Source of the DNA: Pocillopora verrucosa
Taxonomy: Eukaryota > Cnidaria > Anthozoa > Scleractinia > Pocilloporidae
NCBI RefSeq assembly: GCF_036669915.1
Contig: NC_089323.1
Coordinates: forward strand, 11,514,828 to 11,578,827
Direction: 5' to 3'
Length of the DNA stretch: 64,000 nt
Positions within the stretch are counted from its first letter, which is position 1; each line of letters begins with the position of its first letter. The position numbers and the translations under genes are program-made. The notes beneath the pieces are model-generated. The model was not told where the DNA came from, did no database searches, and worked only from the letters and a program-made list of their open reading frames with translations. Below are positions 11,004 through 20,602 of the stretch, in pieces.

Positions 11004-11790
11004 CTAACTCCATGGACAGGAAAATACTTGTCTGATTCTCTGTTTGTCTCACTTCATGAATCTTCCAGCAGTAAGGAAATGGATTTAACGTCGAGTTGAA
11101 GTAAAGTAAAGTTGCTTCTATTCCTCTGGTGACGAGTAAATGCGATGAAAATGTTATTTTAGTAGCCTCCTCAAACATGATTACAACTATAGTATATGGT
11201 ACATAACAAACAACAAATTCTAACTGCACCTACAGTGCACTATACACCGCTTTTCTGTATCTCGAAATGTTCGGTGAATTTGGTTGACTCGACTGTAGTT
11301 GAACATTAACTTGTACTTGTGCCTGATGATTAATGAGGGTATACAAGGCGATTGAGATCACTAGATAAGATGGAATACAGATGTACCCAAAACATAAGGT
11401 TATAGGGTAATCTAAAATGTAGCATAAAGCTCCGACACCAGATAAAACCCAATTTGCAGCCAAAATAATACTAGTGCGCTTCAAAGTTACAGTTTGTCTG
11501 TATCTCAGCCTCAACAACAGAGCGAGAAGTCTGTCAACGGTTATGGCCGTCATTGTCCCCAGAGATACTCCACATAATGCATTGCTAGTTAAGTTGGCGG
11601 CGTCCTTTGTGTATCGACAAAGATTCTAGTGTTCGTTAGCTATGGACATCCAATAAATAGCATAGAGAAGCTGAATAACGAGACCAACCAAAAAATCAGT
11701 TGTTGCCAGACAACGATACAAAAGTTTGGACGGCGGATGCAAGCAACATTCCTTGTGAAGGGCAACAGGGATAAGAGAATAGCTTCATAA
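11004..11790 (-). pseudogene. GPCR pseudogene 2: truncated in helix 1, two Trp-to-stop changes
   Basis: This is a paralog of the intact receptors, covering helix 1/2 to the C-terminus. The frame is interrupted where the family has 'EHWNLC' (TGG to TAG, near 11626) and 'SALWVQL' (TGG to TAG, near 11230). Loop 3 has lost 12 bases in frame. A deletion of about 8 bases in the C-tail shifts the end so that it runs on past the normal stop position. DRL and 'NSTLNPF' survive, with Y-containing 'NPFPY' replacing 'NPFLY'. At about 11790 the N-terminal part is missing and the sequence passes directly into the 3' flank of receptor 3, with no intervening unit. The truncation therefore reflects a recombination junction rather than gradual decay. 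Confidence 0.9.
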
Positions 11791-11809
11791 CAACAAATTA
11801 AATTATGCC

Positions 11810-12778
11810 TCAATCGAGGCAGATCCAACTCCATGGACAGCAAAATACTTGTCTGATTGTCAGCTTCACTGCTTTCCTCACTTCATTAATCCTCCAGCAG
11901 TAAAGAAACGGATTTAACATCGAGTTGAAATAAACTAAAGTTGCTGCTGTTCCTTTGGTGACGAGTAAAGGTGATGAAAATTTTCTTTTATTATCTTTCG
12001 CAAACACGATTACAACTACGGTATGCGGTACATAACAAACAACTAATGCTAGCTGTACCCACAGTGCACTATACACCGCTTTTCTGTATCGCGAAATGTT
12101 CAGTGAATCTGGTTGACCCGACTGTGCTTGAACATGAACTTGTACTTGTGCCTGATGATGAATGAGGGTGCGAAATATCTTTGTGTATGAGACCATTGAG
12201 GTCAGTAAACAAGATGGAATACAGATATACGCAATCCATAAGGTTATACGGTAATCTGAAATGTAGCATAAAGCAGCAACACCAGATAAAACCCAAACGG
12301 AAGCTAAAATAATATTTGTGCGCTTCAAAGTTACAGTTGTTTTGTATCTCAGCCCCAACAACAGGGCGAGAAGTCTGTCAACGGTTATGGCTGTCGTTGT
12401 CCCTAAAGATACTCCGCATAATGCATAGCCCGTCATGGAGGCGGCGTCCCTTGTGTATCGACAAAGATTCCAGTGTTCGCTAGCTATGGATATCCAATAA
12501 ATAATATAGAGAGGCTGACTAACAAGACCAACCAAAAGATCAGTTGTTGCCAGACAACGATACAAAAGTTTGGATGGCGGGTGGAGGGAAGATTCTTTAC
12601 GAAGGGCAATAAGGATTAGAAAGTTACCAAGAATTGCAGTGAGAGAGAGGATTACATTTACCAATGCGAGATAAATTGATTGCTGTTGTAATTCACCTGC
12701 CAAAGAGGGGGAACATAGCAGTTCTTGATATGTTTCCATTAGTACTCCACCTCCTGTTAAATTATTTCTTGCCATCAT
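11810..12778 (-). CDS. Rhodopsin-family (class A) GPCR, intact copy 3
   Basis: The 322-residue single-exon receptor matches copy 1 nearly column for column. It has NLT at 6-8, G51-N52, D80, C106, D134-R135 followed by L, W162, 'CYVPH' in helix 6 and '[11 protein letters not shown]' in helix 7. The C-tail is five residues longer than in copies 1 and 7 ('CCPWSWICLD'), because the stop used by the others is read through here. The start is the same double ATG. Its stop lies about 20 bases from the truncated pseudogene 2, so its 3' flank is much shorter than in other units; the next downstream AATAAA is beyond that pseudogene (10837-10842). Any mRNA may therefore carry the pseudogene as 3'UTR. Function as a G-protein-coupled surface receptor is secure; the ligand is not known. 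Confidence 0.95.
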   Translation of the reverse strand: MMARNNLTGGGVLMETYQELLCSPSLAGELQQQSIYLALVNVILSLTAILGNFLILIALRKESSLHPPSKLLYRCLATTDLLVGLVSQPLYIIYWISIASEHWNLCRYTRDAASMTGYALCGVSLGTTTAITVDRLLALLLGLRYKTTVTLKRTNIILASVWVLSGVAALCYISDYRITLWIAYICIPSCLLTSMVSYTKIFRTLIHHQAQVQVHVQAQSGQPDSLNISRYRKAVYSALWVQLALVVCYVPHTVVVIVFAKDNKRKFSSPLLVTKGTAATLVYFNSMLNPFLYCWRINEVRKAVKLTIRQVFCCPWSWICLD

Positions 12779-13420
12779 ACTTCTATATTCCTTTTTCGTT
12801 TAGGGTTACCTGTGATTACAACGAGAAATAATTCATCGTAACAGCAGCCGCCCAGAAATGATCATATAAAACTTCTTGGGGAGATCGTTCTTTAAACTGT
12901 GCTTAAACATCGGCTGTTAAGTCAAAAAGTTTTAGTAGTTTTAAAAAAAAAGTTTTAATAGCAAGACAAGGTATTCCTCGTAACTCGGATAAAATTTTAT
13001 TACCAGGATTGGTGTTTATGCTTTAACATAATTTTCTCCGAATTTGAGAAGAATCATTACCATCTTTGTCAATCTAAAGAAAAAAGCGAAGTCTTCGCTA
13101 GAGATCTCAGTCGATGAAGAAAATAATAGTTACTCGTGGCAATCTCCAAATACATTAAAGTTCTCAAAATTAATTTTTGGTCACAGATGCTAACATATAT
13201 ATGAAGATATTCGTGTTCAACGTTGTAATTAACAAAGCCATCCAGCTTTTTACTTTCCGTTTCGCGCCCGACTTAGCTAGAAACGGAATCAGTGACAGGA
13301 GTTAGACAGGAACAACCTTTTTTACGATATTTATTCTCTTCATTTGGTCTCTTACTTCGTTCCAAGAGAATCGTCATCATAATTTCCCCTTTTGATCAGA
13401 AAAAAAAATGAGCCTTTTAA
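12779..13420. repeat. Receptor-unit 5' flank (unit 3)
   Basis: Matches 4419-4830 plus 5385-5640 with the pogo-type MITE absent, and so carries the empty site near 13150. It ends at TTAA (13417-13420), the left target duplication of the next transposon. Confidence 0.7.
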
Positions 13421-14640
13421 GAGAGTGTCTCTGTAAGAGCGGTCCGGTCGATTTTGCTTGAGACACGGATTTCGCTCGTTTCTTGTGTGTTGCAAGACAT
13501 TCATGTACCTATACTAAAACAACAATCAGTTTGATCGGATCTCTTTATTTTTCAGAGTTTTACGGAAGTTAAATTTCACTCGAGCAAAGGCTTGCCGTGA
13601 CACTTTTCAAGACTTTAATTTCATACAACTTTGGAGGACAATTTACAAAAAACTAAGGAACTCAGCAAAAAACAAATACCACAGCCATGTATATTAACTT
13701 TATCTTATCTATCGAGGCGACTTTCGTAAACATCACGTTTCAATCAAGGAAGCAGGAAGACTTGAATGACACCTTATTGGTTCGCCTAAATCACAGACGC
13801 TAAAACCGATCAGATTCAAAGTAAATTTTTGAAAAAGTGAGGCGTTCTAAACTGATCCAACTAACATAGCTAGGAAGTAGGTACCATAGAAAAGGTAACT
13901 ACTGAAAAAAACTTTGCGGCCCGACCTTTACGAGAACTTTATAACTCCGTGAACTTACCTAATTTTCGGTAATCTACAAGTTTGGCCGCCATTTTGAGGG
14001 ACTTGTCAACATGAAGCGTAACCGATATAAATCAAGCAGGTAGATCTAAAACTGTCAGAAATACATACGAAAGCAATTCAAATGAACTTTAATTTCAATT
14101 CAAGCGGCAAAATTTGAAACTGTTCGTTAAACTTGCCATCCCCATGCGACCATTTCTTCCAACAATTCAAACACTACGACTAGTGTTCGAATTCCCCTCG
14201 TCGATTCCACTGTAAGAAATAACCTGTGCCACCCAAGCTTCGACTCGAATGTGAAGTACGAATCAAATAACACAACTGCTTCATCTTCGCGGCAATATCA
14301 CGCTGATATTTTGACATTCGGGTCGACAAGAACGGTGATTAGGTAGGGATCGCCACGTTTATTTCATAAACGTGCTCGCTCACCAGCCGCTGAGTGAAAA
14401 CAGTACGGTTCAGTCGTGAGGGCGGGGTGAGGGGTGGGTGCGGGCAGATTATCAGAAGATTTTTGGGAACATTCGAACATATGCATTAAAGTATCATGAT
14501 AAACATTAGGACTGTCAGTCTTAATGTGAAGGCATGCTTCGTGTTGCAGACAACTTTTGTTTTACTTAGTATTCTTTTTTTCTTTCAAATACATTTCGTT
14601 CCAAATAGGACTGGCATCAATTCATAGATTTACAAACAAA
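13421..14640 (+). repeat. Left inverted arm of the TTAA transposon
   Basis: Pairs with 19699-20602 (outer, nearly identical) and 16530-16787 (inner, diverged). The inner part has matched landmarks 'CTGAGTGAAAACAGTA' and 'GAAGGCATGCTTCGTG'. No coding frame recognised. Confidence 0.85.
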
Positions 14641-15150
14641 TCTTTACCACGTAAATAAATGTGTTTAGATAATCGTGATAACCATTGAACCTCTTGTATC
14701 GCACCAGAAATAACGTGTCTTGTCTTCGCCCAACTCTGAGAGCGCGGAGCGGCAAAGACGCGAGACACGAGTCTCGCGTATCGCGGCTTCTCCATGCTCA
14801 CAGGATACGCGTGACCTCACCATCTTTAAGAAAAATAAGAGACTGCTCGAAGTCTGTATTCCGTTCAACCATTTCATAAGAGTAACGTGAGTCTTTCAAT
14901 TGAGTGAGAAAGTCACAAACCCATTCTTTACCTCACGAGCGTAACCACTGACCACAGTAGGCTTCTCCTTTGACGCGGAAATTGAAATCGTATCGAGTAT
15001 ACAAAGTTATAATGAGTTCCTTTAGATCTCCCGAACTTTTATCGCGTTGGAAACAATTACAAGTACAGGAAGAAGTCGTTCGCTAGCGAGACGTTCATTA
15101 CGTCTCAGGACTGCTTTTTGAATAGCAAAGGTGGAAAAAACTTTGGTTGA

Positions 15151-15492
15151 TCGCGTGGCTTAAGTGGTTTGGTACGACTGTCTGAATGCAATGACGAAGT
15201 AAAACATCATTTGATAAGCTGCCACCTGTCTAAAGAGGTCTTAAGTGAAAATGAGCTAATCTTGGCAAGGATTGGCCTATTTCACCTCGCTCAGGAGGAT
15301 AAACAAAAAAAATGTGGATTTGCTATAGGTATCGCCACACTTTGGGGAAGTTTTGGAGAAGTGCAAAGGTAACATGTCAGTATCCCGATTATAATGGTGT
15401 CAGGAAGCGTATCCAAGGCAGAGATGTAATTACCTTGCATATGTCTCAGGACATTCAAAAGCTGTTTGGAGTTATTATTCCAGTTGAATCAG
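15151..15492 (+). pseudogene. Exon of a cysteine/histidine-rich transposon-borne gene, one frameshift
   Basis: One reading frame runs through '[19 protein letters not shown]' and '[14 protein letters not shown]'. It then continues in another frame as '[20 protein letters not shown]', '[18 protein letters not shown]' and '[11 protein letters not shown]'. The switch falls at a run of A's (15305-15311), so one inserted or deleted A explains it. The C/H pattern ('C..HRH.LG..W......CQYP.H') resembles, from memory, a domain in multicopy cnidarian genes of unknown function. The exon ends at a GT (15493) and joins in phase with 15943-16072. No ATG is evident at the 5' end, so an earlier exon may be missing. 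Function unknown; probably DNA-binding or element-encoded. Confidence 0.5.
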
Positions 15493-15942
15493 GTAGTCTT
15501 CAGTAACATTTTCTGTTATATATTTTTGTCACGTGACATATTTGCTCGACAAGAGAAGAAATTCTTTATTAGATGAAGGGTACTTAAGTACACATCACGT
15601 TGAAAAAACATAGATCTATGTGTAAGTGATTTTAATTGCAGATGGAAATATGTACAATGTTGCTTGGTTGATAATCAATAATGTAATCAATAATAATAAT
15701 GTAGAAGGTTTAATCACCTGACAACGCAATACACTTATTTATGCGTACGGTTCACAATTATTTGCGGTCAGTTTTCCTCAGTTTGTATGATTCTTATTAA
15801 CCAGTATGATTAAATTTGCAGACTAAAACACCCCTTATTTGATTAAGAATAATAGAAGTAAACAGTGCATCACGGTTTTCAATTCCTGATGGATGCTACT
15901 GGGCTTTACTTTAACTGAGAAATTTTCAATCGCTTACCTCAG

Positions 15943-16072
15943 CTCTCTGTGTCCCATGCCGTAAGAGGCACAAGAAAAAAGTTGATGATAGTGAGTCTTG
16001 GCTGAGACAAGAAGAATCAGAGAAGAACCTACGGTCCCCAGAAACGCCACTTTTAAACACGAGACAACTAAG
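15943..16072 (+). pseudogene. Second exon of the transposon-borne gene (CxxC, basic)
   Basis: A pyrimidine-containing acceptor ('CGCTTACCTCAG') precedes it and GTAAAT follows. Joining it to the previous exon (phase 1) gives '[18 protein letters not shown]', a CxxC followed by a strongly basic stretch, then an acidic/polar tail to 'LNTRQL'. The frame is open throughout the 130 bases. The agreement of phase, acceptor, donor and a sensible C-rich continuation argues that the splice is real. Confidence 0.5.
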
Positions 16073-16229
16073 GTAAATTGAATTAAGGGGTATTTGTTTT
16101 ATTGAAAACTATGGTTTAGGTTATAAGATACGCAAATAACTCTCCACACCGATTTTTTTCTTACATTCTGTTAATCAAAAGTTTCAATAATTATAAAGGC
16201 TTTCTTTTTGATCGTCCTAATAGTAACAG

Positions 16230-16280
16230 TTTCCAGGATCCAAGGGGAGCAAAAGAGAGAACAATTTTCTGTGTAGTTAG
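16230..16280 (+). pseudogene. Candidate third exon of the transposon-borne gene
   Basis: The stretch lies between an acceptor (AG at 16228-16229) and a GTAAGG donor. In the phase left by exon 2 it is open for 17 codons ('SFQDPRGAKERTIFCVV'). No continuation was found before the inverted arm begins at about 16530, so the gene appears cut off. It is short enough to arise by chance. Confidence 0.25.
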
Positions 16281-16900
16281 GTAAGGCGACATGCCGGCTT
16301 TACACTTTTGATAGGAAAAACCTGCACGCGCCATAACTTAAAAGAACGTCTCAGTGGAATGAATCAAATCTCTATCATTTTGCACACATTCTTGGGAACA
16401 GCAAAAATTACTTAGTACAAACATTCTAAGTATAGTGTTCATTCCGTGCAATGGGGCATAAATAAAAGGTTCTGGTGGAAAATGACAGGCAAAAAGGTTG
16501 TATGGGTACCCCGGTTAAAAATATATTGATAACTCTATACATTAATACCAGCTCTAATTTAAAGGAGAAAGTTATGAGAATAAAATAAAAGTTGTCTGTA
16601 CCACGAAGCATGCCTTCACTGTTTGGACTGATAGTCCTAAAGCTTTTTAAGCATGTATTCGAATATCTTATGTGGATAAGCCCGCCACCCACCCCACCCC
16701 GCGCTATACTGTTTTCACTCAGCGACTGGTCAGCGGTCACGTTTATGAGGTAAACATACCGATCGATTCCTGATCACTGTTCTTGTCGGTCAGCATTAGA
16801 TTCCATCCACCAAAACCACCTTCGTCGAGAGGGACTGAGATGGAATGATGGACAACTCATGACTTGTTATACTAAATGAAAATTACGAAGCTACGACAAC

Positions 16901-16975
16901 ATGCCGACTTATCCCGATGACCTAAGTGTATTATTTGTTTGGGAAATTGCGTCAAAACTTTTTACTCAAGAAATG
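16901..16975 (+). CDS. Possible first coding exon inside the nested element
   Basis: An ATG opens 25 codons ('MPTYPDDLSVLFVWEIASKL' then 'FTQEM') that end exactly at a consensus GTAAGT donor (16976). It sits just inside the left terminal repeat, a usual place for a transposon first exon. The best nearby acceptor (near 17153) leads to a stop in phase, so the next exon is unknown. Confidence 0.25.
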
Positions 16976-17301
16976 GTAAGTATTAATTTATTGTTCGATT
17001 GCAGTATTATAAAACATTTTACGCAATTTTATGCAGATATTTCACGTATTTAAAAGGTGCCCAGATGTTACGTAGTTTTGGTGGATGTCATTAGGGAACA
17101 TCCACCAAAACTTTGACCAAAACCATCAACAATATATTTTTTTAAATTTTAGATATAGCCACTGTTAGATGTTCAGGGAGACAAAAGATTTATACCAATA
17201 ATTAGCAGTTAGTGCTCTGGCTAATTATTTTTTATGGTGCACAATTGCTGACCGACCAAACGTTCATAATGATTATCATAACTCATAACACATAGAATAA
17301 A

Positions 17302-17343
17302 GTGGTTTTGGTGGATGTTTCTCTCCATCCACCAAAACCACCA
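17302..17343. repeat. Perfect hairpin of the subterminal motif
   Basis: 'GTGGTTTTGGTGGATG', a seven-base loop, then the complement. It repeats the motif found in the element ends, as transposase-binding repeats do. Confidence 0.75.
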
Positions 17344-18924
17344 TAGCAATTTCTGCTACTTCCTTACAAAAGACTGATGTGACCTGCTATTTAGAGTACA
17401 TAACCACAATCTGTTTCTTTGTATGTAGAGATATTTTGCAAAGTTCTTGAGTCAGCACCTTTTATTACTGAAACCATAATCATAACATGGTGCACAATAT
17501 AGAATGCAAAAGGTTCTGGTGTGGCAATCATGCAATCTTGAAACAGGAGAGTTTTTAACTGACTCAAACAGACATTTGCAACAAAATCCCAGGTCCAGAA
17601 ATTTCTTCCACTCTTTCTGCTAAAATCATAACCTTTAAGTTCAACAAATCAGGACATCAAAAATTGTTATCAGGGGTCTGAAAATCCTATAAATCTTTCA
17701 CATTTATTTCAAGTAACCTTTAATTTCACATGGATGAATAAGTATACACTCAAGATGCAGAATGTCTTAAATTTTAAAAATTATTTCCCTTTTTATGGAT
17801 AGACAGTGAAAGGCCTTTGCCACATTGGTGAATATAACCATTGTATACCATGCATTTTGTGATAATTGTTTGTTTTTGCTCACAATATCCAGAAAAATGG
17901 AGGGGATAAATTTAAATAGCAAATTCTATTAATGGTTAAAATTAAATAACATTGGAAGATCAAATTAACTTTGTACTGTTTAAAATTCAGTTTTGGTTTC
18001 TTGCTTATTCCAGCCTCTTAATATTCAAAAGCATTCCTTGTCATTTTTGTATTCTTTTGTGTAACATAACTTGAAAAACAAACACAGAGAAAGGAAACCA
18101 CAAAGGATTAAACTTGAAGTTAAAGCAAAGTTTAAGTTGAGCCATAGCTGATCCAAATACTGAGCACTTTATATTGTAACCCATTTAGCAGTAAAGTTCA
18201 TCTAGTATATGTCTGCCAGCTTGTCACAAGTCTTACCCCTCTCCTTCAAAAGTCTCTATAAATAAATTTTTCTTTGTGGTCCCTAATTGATGATAAGTAT
18301 ATTACAGCTCCTCAATTTCCCTCTCTCAAGACAAGGTTACTCTAAATTTAACAAAGTAATGGAATTGATAAAACTCAAACTAAAAACTCAGCTGGCTGCT
18401 ACTTGCAACCTTAATTTCTTGATATCAGTATACAATAATCAATATGTTATAAATAAGAACCCTAATGCTTAATTTTGCAGTGATCACCTTCCTCCTTTTC
18501 ATTTGCAGACCAGACTGGAACCTCTATAAGTGTGTTTGCTTGTTTTGAGTGGGGATGGAAGAAAAGGAGTCATGCCGCATATCTGATTTATTAAACCAGA
18601 TTTGTTCTGTTTATACATGAGTAGAACTACCTTGTTCTCTGAAAAAAATAAAATTTCTCGCATTTTTATCTGTGTTTTGCAGTCAAACTTCCTTGTGTCT
18701 TGGACAAGAAATCTTATTTTCTTGAAAACAAAATCTTTGTTTCCAGCCTTCTGTAATAGGTAAATATAACAGTGTAAGATGAGTGACAGATTGCATATAT
18801 TTTCTCCTTTGTCAGCAGCATATGTTAGTGAAAAGTTCTTATAATTGTTAACTTCTAACCATCTTCAATTTAGCCAAGATTGAACTGTTATCACGTTTGT
18901 CATAAAAGTATTCTGAGATCAATG

Positions 18925-19200
18925 TCATATGACCCATTCATGCATTTGACCTTTAGAATTAGCAAGCCATAGTTGACAGCAACACAAAGGTTGAGGATAA
19001 AAAGAAATTATTATATACAGTACTTCTTCTGCATATTTTCGTTTCCTTTTCTCTCCAGCTGTTCTATCTATGCCGTGCTGGCAATTGAACACTTTCCTTC
19101 CCAAAATTAGGAAAGGCACACCAGTAAAAAACGAATTTTTGCTCCTTAAATATCTCATGCATCTTCCCCGAGTATTTTGTGACTTCTGTCCGAGGAAGGA
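18925..19200 (-). pseudogene. Fragment of MULE-type N-terminal domain
   Basis: The minus strand encodes 'SGKMHEIFKEQKFVFY' and, after a shift at a T-run near 19140, 'GVPFLILGRKVFNCQHGIDR' followed by a K/R-rich stretch ('EKRKRKYAEE'). From memory this resembles the segment preceding the zinc-binding and transposase domains of cnidarian Mutator-like proteins. It continues the theme of 19365-19540 on the same strand. The frameshift means it is not functional as it stands. Confidence 0.45.
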
Positions 19201-19364
19201 GTTGTAAGCATTAAGTTAACCCGAATGATTCCACAATTGTGGTATCATCCAAGCCATGCCAGAGGACTTGAACTAGATAAACTAGTGAGAATGCACAATA
19301 GCGATAGCAAAGCTTTGTAATGCCAAAGAGCTATATCAATATATATATATACACCAGTGTTCCC

Positions 19365-19540
19365 GAAACCTTTGACAGCTTTAGAGAAAGAAAACTTCGT
19401 CGTCAATCCTGTTTCAAATTCCGCAATAAGTTTATGCGCCTCATCAACAGAATTGACGTATCCTAAATTATCTGCATGTCTACCATTAAGCAATGGTTCG
19501 CGACTTAAAATTCTCGCTATGCTGTTTCTGTTTGTTCCTC
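19365..19540 (-). pseudogene. Upstream exon of the MULE-like gene
   Basis: Open minus-strand frame with 'NGRHADNLGYVNSVDEAHKL' and 'IAEFETGLTTKFSFSKAV', ending 'GFGNTG' near a GT that could serve as a donor. It starts close to the right terminal repeat, in the direction expected for a gene read inward. It lacks a clear ATG in frame. Similarity to the N-terminal region of MULE transposases is recalled, not searched. Confidence 0.4.
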
Positions 19541-19689
19541 AAGAATCATAGGATTTACAGCTTCGAATGTTCGGCTACATCACTTGCGGATTTCCGAGAA
19601 TCTTCGGTTATGTTTTGCAAGTCATTAAATATTCCACCTCAGTCCCTCTCGACCGAGGTGGTTTTGGTGGATGGAATCTAATGCTGACC

Positions 19690-20602
19690 GTTCTTGTCGA
19701 TCGGAAAATCAAAATACCAGCGTGATATTGCCGCGAAGATGAAGCAGTTGTGTTATTTGATTCGTACTTCACATTCGAGTCGAAGCTTGGGTGGCACAGG
19801 TTATTTCTTACGGTGGAATCGACGAGGGAAATTCGAACACTATTCGTAGTGTTTGAATTGTTGGAAGAAATGGTCGCATGGGGATGGTAAGTTTAACGAA
19901 CGGTTTCAAATTTTGCCGCTTGAATTGAAATTAAAGTTCATTTGAATTGCTTTCGTATGTATTTCTGACGGTTTTAGATCTACCTGCTTGATTTATATCG
20001 GTTACGCTTCATGTTGACAAGTCCCTCAAAATGGCGGCCAAACTTGTAGATTACCGAAAATTAGGTAAGTTCACGGAGTTATAAAGTTCTCGTAAAGGTC
20101 GGGCCGCAAAGTTTTTTTCTGTAGTTACCTTTTCTATGGTACCTACTTCCTAGCTATGTTAGTTGGATCAGTTTAGAACGCCTCACTTTTTCAAAAATTT
20201 ACCTCGAATCTGATCGGTTTTGGCGTCTGTGATTTAGGCGAACCGATAAGGTGTCATTCAAGTCTTCCTGTTTCCTTGATTGAAACGTGATGTTTACGAA
20301 AGTCGCCTCGATAGATAAGATAAAGTTAATATATATGGCTGTGGTATTTGTCTTTTGCTGAGTTCCGTAGTTTTTTGTAAATTGTCCTCCAAAGTCGTAT
20401 GAAATTAAAGTTTTGAAAAGTGTCACGACAAGCCTTCGCTCGAGTGAAATTTAATTTCTGTAAAACTCCGAAAAGTAAAGAGATCCGATCAAACTGATTG
20501 TTGTTTTAGTATAGGTACATGAATGTCTTACAACACACAAGAAACGAGCGAAATCCGTGTCTCAAGCAAAATCGACCGGACCGCGCTTACAGAGACACTC
20601 TC
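19690..20602 (-). repeat. Right outer inverted arm of the TTAA transposon
   Basis: Starts with the 9-bp target duplication of the nested element, then is the reverse complement of 13421-14336 with only scattered mismatches. Continuity with 16530-16787 is restored if 16788-19698 is removed. Confidence 0.85.

Larger units (their letters stand above)
16788..19689. mobile_element. 2.9-kb DNA transposon with 9-bp target duplication (Mutator-like), nested
   Basis: Termini are inverted repeats of 59 bp with three mismatches, beginning 'GGTCAGCATTAGATTCCATC'. They are flanked by the 9-bp duplication GTTCTTGTC at 16779-16787 and 19690-19698. The host arm reads 'GTTCTTGTCGA' once when the element is removed. 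A motif TGGTGGATG/CATCCACCA recurs in the termini, near 17090-17110 and in a palindrome at 17302-17343. A 9-bp duplication fits Mutator-like (MULE) elements; Merlin is less likely. Minus-strand fragments near the right end resemble a MULE N-terminal domain. No catalytic core is seen, so this copy looks internally deleted. Confidence 0.8.
13421..20602. mobile_element. TTAA-flanked DNA transposon with about 1.2-kb inverted arms (Kolobok-like), carrying a nested element
   Basis: The termini read 'GAGAGTGTCTCTGTAAGAGC' at the left and the complement at the right with one mismatch nearby. TTAA lies at 13417-13420 and 20603-20606. Other units show the uninterrupted 'CTTTTGAACTCTG' (5633, 32552). 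The outer arms (13421-14345 and 19699-20602) look about 97-98% identical by eye. They continue inward as clearly more diverged arms (about 14346-14640 and 16530-16787). Removing the nested 16788-19689 element leaves about 4.3 kb with exons of one gene in the middle. TTAA plus long inverted repeats suggests Kolobok; piggyBac is the alternative. Confidence 0.85.

Noticed and set aside
14665..14879. Two overlapping 64-70-codon frames on opposite strands
   Set aside because: The stretch contains a local hairpin ('GACGCGAGACACGAGTCTCG') and neither frame shows a recognisable motif or splice context.
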